In this document: one piece after another, positions 6,545-8,661 of the stretch | How the letters are laid out: the number at the start of each line of letters is the position of its first letter | Numbering within the stretch: position 1 is the first letter of the stretch | DNA from: Clostridia bacterium | GTDB taxonomy: Bacteria; Bacillota; Clostridia; Oscillospirales; Acutalibacteraceae | Direction of reading: 5' to 3' | Assembly (NCBI GenBank): GCA_017381395.1 | Contig: JAFOCH010000117.1 | Span: 1-8,661, forward strand | Length of the DNA: 8,661 nt | The notes under the pieces: model-generated | The model's input: the letters and a program-made list of their open reading frames with translations, nothing else | Databases searched by the model: none | Told to the model about the DNA's origin: nothing | Made by a program: the position numbers and the translations under genes

Positions 6545-7479
6545 ATGACAGAAACAACAAAAGAAATTTTTGAAAAATACCAGGTTAGAAAAACGAAAAA
6601 ACAAAAGACATCCTTTATTGAATACGTAAAGCAAATAGCAGAAAGTTATGAATATGATTTCAAGGTTGAAAAGGATCCTTTGGCGCTCGAAATATTGTTA
6701 TCGGAAATCCCGACACGGCAAAAGTTCTTTATACCGCTCATTATGACACCTGCGCTCGACTTCCTTTTCCGAATTTCATAACGCCAAAAAGTTTTTTAAT
6801 TTATTTACTGTATCAGCTTTTGATAGTAGGCATTTTTTTGTTGTATGCTTTTTGTTCGGCTTTTTTTGCCGGTTTTATACTTTCCTGTATCAACATTTAC
6901 GAAAATGCTTATTTAATAGTTGCCCTCTTGCCGCAGATTATATGGCTCGGTTTGCTTTATTTATTGGTGGCAGGACCAGCTAATAAAAACACCGCAAACG
7001 ATAATACCTCCGGCGTTACGACTGTACTCGATATTATGCAGCAGCTTCCGACGGATCAAAAGAGTAAGGTAGCGTTTGTTTTGTTCGACCTTGAGGAGAT
7101 GGGGCTGTTTGGCTCTTCATCATTTGCGTCAAAGCATAAAGCAATAAAGAAGAATACCCTTGTTATTAACTTTGATTGTGTGTCCGATGGAGAAACGGTG
7201 CTGTTTGCATTAAAAAGAACAACCAAAAAATATGCAGAATTATTAGAAAAAGCATTTGTCGCCAATCCTGATATCGACGTTGAAATTACACGAAAGGCAT
7301 TTTATCCATCTGATAATGCTTCCTTCAAGGGCGGAATCGGCGTTGCCGGGTTAAAAAAATCGAGGTTATTTGGTATTTTATATATGAATAGAATACATAC
7401 GAAAAGGGATGTAATTTATCGCGAAGAGAATGTCCAATTTTTAACAAATGGCGCGATAAAACTTGCCCAAATGCTATAA
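6545..7479 (+). pseudogene. Membrane M28 family zinc peptidase, frameshifted
   Basis: Two frames join into one 311-residue M28 metallopeptidase. The first frame reads residues 1-45 (6545-6679) and then runs out of frame to a stop at 6781. The second frame continues the family sequence from TTT at 6679. Restoring one T in the run at 6679-6681 (CCTTTGG to CCTTTTGG) gives DPFGARNIVIG. In the joined protein the co-catalytic zinc set is complete: H66 and D68 in TAHYD, D153 in ANDN, E184/E185 in FDLEE, D211, and H285 in RIHTKRD. Two membrane helices lie at about 84-108 and 124-144, between the first and second metal motifs. M28 enzymes are mostly aminopeptidases; the substrate here is unknown. The ribosome site is weak: GAAG seven bases upstream, with AGGA at 13. 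The defect could be a real mutation or a homopolymer sequencing error. A separate start near 6820 would yield a protein lacking H66/D68, hence inactive. Confidence 0.82.
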
Positions 7480-7487
7480 TAAACAGT

Positions 7488-7520
7488 AAAAAAGCTTGAC
7501 CATATCGGTCAAGCTTTTTC
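7488..7520. terminator. Bidirectional rho-independent terminator
   Basis: AAAAAGCTTGACC (7489-7501) pairs perfectly with GGTCAAGCTTTTT (7507-7519) over 13 bp around a five-base loop. Five T follow on the plus strand, and the A run at 7488-7493 gives T on the minus strand. It starts 8 bases after the M28 stop and ends next to the stop of the minus-strand fragment at 7521, so it can serve both. Confidence 0.9.
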
Positions 7521-7685
7521 TCATAATATCTGACAAATATAATAAATAACCCTATAAATCACACTTGCCATTATACCGTACACAATCACCGATCCTGCGA
7601 TTTTGAACCTGTTTGCGACGACACCGAGGATGTAACCTTCTGCTTGTGACCAGTACGGACCCGTTAACTTGTATCGAAATCTCAC
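7521..7685 (-). pseudogene. Possible 3' remnant of a membrane protein gene
   Basis: An open minus-strand stretch of 54 codons ends with TGA at 7521-7523, right beside the bidirectional terminator. It reads as a plausible protein end: a polar part containing TGPYWSQAEGYILG, a basic ANRFK, then a hydrophobic segment from about AGSVIVYG to the last residues, ending CQIL. An in-frame TAA lies only four codons above the GTG at 7685, and no ribosome site is visible there. If real, it is the C-terminal remnant of a gene whose upstream part is lost. I do not recognise the family, and chance is possible. Confidence 0.3.
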
Positions 7686-7774
7686 ATATTTTTCAGATTA
7701 TGTTGATTTTATCAAACTGAGCGACACAAACCCCGCAGTATTCTGTTTGCTCTGGTCCCTATATGATTGATTTG

Positions 7775-7804
7775 GGCGGTGACAGTATAGCTTCTGTCAC
7801 CGCC
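7775..7804. repeat. 11-bp perfect hairpin without T tract
   Basis: GGCGGTGACAG (7775-7785) pairs with CTGTCACCGCC (7794-7804) around an eight-base loop. Neither side has a T run: TATAATG follows on the plus strand, and the minus strand continues CCAAATC. It therefore is not a standard terminator, although it lies four bases after the stop of a short plus-strand open stretch. It could be an old terminator, a protein-binding site or a small repeat. Confidence 0.55.
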
Positions 7805-8088
7805 TATAATGTGCATCTTAATTTGTATTTTACAATTTGGTCGCGAGGGAATAAATTTCCTTCAAAAATCCCGTGTCAACCATCCGATTTGATGTTTCGC
7901 AAACCGCCGCCTATTCGTGGGAGGTTGAGATGGAAGTCGTTTTCAGGGACATCGGGCTCATATTCATAGCCCTATTAGGAAAGAGATTTCTATAATCACG
8001 CTGCATAGCCTATCTTAATGGTATCACTCTTGCGTAATGTACCCTTTTTCACTCGGCCAATCTCTTTTCGTTATATTTTCTTCTACTG

Positions 8089-8661
8089 TTAGACTAAACG
8101 AAACCATTCATAGCTGACCATAGGCGAGCCATCCATTTCCCAATAACTTTGAAGCAGCAAGGTGCCATCTTCCAACAGGGTGACGGTGCAGGTTGTATCC
8201 CACGGACCCACATGGTCCACTTTCGCTAGCCAAAGGTTGTTGCCGCAGTCGGGGTACAGAACACCTTGCATAACATCTAGCGGCTTGTTTTTATAGTTGA
8301 AATTTTGAGATTCCTTATTAGTAAAGCTGATGGTAAGATCGGTCTGGGTTTCACCGGTGATGACAATGGTGTGCGTGCCTGATGTGTCATCTTCTCGGTA
8401 ACCATCGGTTTCCCATTGGAACCGTTTCCAGGTGCCTACCATTTCCACGGGATCCGGTACGTCCATGGATCTAGGTTCAAGGTATCGGTAGAGGGATTCG
8501 TAGCCGGGCTCCACACTGTCTGTGGATGCATCCATCATGGTAAACAGCTGTCTGTATTCCTTGTTATACAGCAGATTATAGCGAAGAATTCCCGCAAATT
8601 CACCGAAATCAATGGACAATACAGCAAAGCCGTTCTTTCGGCTCAGTACCCATTCTGCTTC
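8089..8661 (-). CDS. C-terminal part of a protein with lipocalin-like barrel domain (partial)
   Basis: The frame stays open to the window edge, so the N-terminus and start codon are missing; 190 residues are visible. A TTG at 8619 is in frame but has coding-like sequence above it and no reason to be the start. The first 70 visible residues are mixed and acidic. From about residue 74 (MVGTWKRF) to the end (YEWFRLV) the chain alternates hydrophobic and polar residues as in an eight-stranded calycin barrel. It opens with the G-x-W of lipocalin first strands and has a late LLEDGTLLLQ hairpin. C139 and C158 could pair if the protein is secreted. The family is not recognised with confidence, and neither ligand nor location can be read from this fragment. 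Base composition looks more GC-rich than the neighbouring intergenic DNA. No clear terminator follows the stop. Confidence 0.75.
   Translation of the reverse strand, partial: EAEWVLSRKNGFAVLSIDFGEFAGILRYNLLYNKEYRQLFTMMDASTDSVEPGYESLYRYLEPRSMDVPDPVEMVGTWKRFQWETDGYREDDTSGTHTIVITGETQTDLTISFTNKESQNFNYKNKPLDVMQGVLYPDCGNNLWLAKVDHVGPWDTTCTVTLLEDGTLLLQSYWEMDGSPMVSYEWFRLV

Larger units (their letters stand above)
7521..8088. other. Region without a confident gene
   Basis: About 570 bases between the bidirectional terminator and the next gene. It holds the minus-strand fragment above, a 44-codon plus-strand open stretch ending at 7768-7770 (reading DQYGPVNLYRNLTYF and ending WSLYD), and an 11-bp hairpin at 7775-7804. 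Short minus-strand stretches at about 7890-7970 (including PENDFHLNLPRIGGGLR) and 7995-8065 (including KKGTLRKSDTIKIGYAA) are each closed by stops. An inverted pair AAAGAGATT (7980-7988) and AATCTCTTT (8059-8067) is also present. No promoter with a linked gene was found. The picture fits decayed gene ends, unproven. Confidence 0.5.

Noticed and set aside
6670..6690. Programmed -1 ribosomal frameshift in the M28 gene
   Set aside because: The site GATCCTTTGGC is not an X XXY YYZ slippery heptamer, and no clear downstream stem or pseudoknot is seen at the right distance. M28 peptidases are not known to use frameshifting. A lost T in a T run is simpler.
7763..7969. 68-codon plus-strand reading frame
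   Set aside because: It runs through the 7775-7804 hairpin, has no ribosome site, and its composition (Pro/Arg/Ser-rich) looks like noncoding or antisense sequence.

Overview
The window looks like chromosomal DNA of a low-to-middle GC Gram-positive bacterium, most likely a gut-type Clostridia/Oscillospiraceae-like Firmicute. The signs are strong AGGAGG-type ribosome sites, near-consensus TTGACA/TATAAT promoters, simple hairpin-plus-T terminators, a lipoprotein with a typical lipobox, and a surface protein ending in a TGD motif, membrane helix and positive tail. No rRNA, tRNA, CRISPR array, insertion sequence or phage gene is visible. The taxonomic placement is an inference from gene style only.

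Layout. (1) 1-208: terminator zone for the minus-strand operon, with a strong hairpin nested inside a wider inverted repeat. (2) 209-4460, minus strand: a two-gene operon. The upstream gene encodes a GHL10/DUF187-family glycosidase-like lipoprotein. Four bases after its stop begins a 1006-residue membrane-anchored N-acetylmuramoyl-L-alanine amidase (amidase_3), whose N-terminal half carries a degenerate copy of the same GHL10 fold. (3) 4461-4633: divergent promoter region. (4) 4634-5207, plus strand: a small operon of a zinc-ribbon miniprotein and a DUF1294 membrane protein. (5) 5299-6375: a monocistronic unit with a perfect-consensus promoter, a 5'-UTR hairpin, a 311-residue secreted, C-terminally anchored surface protein and a terminator. 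(6) 6482-7519: a membrane-embedded M28 zinc peptidase broken by a single-base frameshift, ending at a bidirectional terminator. (7) 7521-8088: about 570 bases with no confident gene, holding gene-end-like fragments and an 11-bp hairpin. (8) 8089-8661, minus strand: the C-terminal part of a protein with a lipocalin-like barrel domain, cut by the window edge.

Functional theme. Most recognisable products belong to the cell envelope. The operon in region 2 is the most coherent set. Amidases strip stem peptides from peptidoglycan, and the one studied GHL10 lipoprotein (E. coli DigH) cuts the resulting naked glycan strands. An amidase that also carries a catalytically eroded GHL10 domain, encoded next to a GHL10 lipoprotein with its motifs intact, suggests a two-protein system for processing or recognising denuded glycan. 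That is inference from sequence and context and is the main lead in the window.
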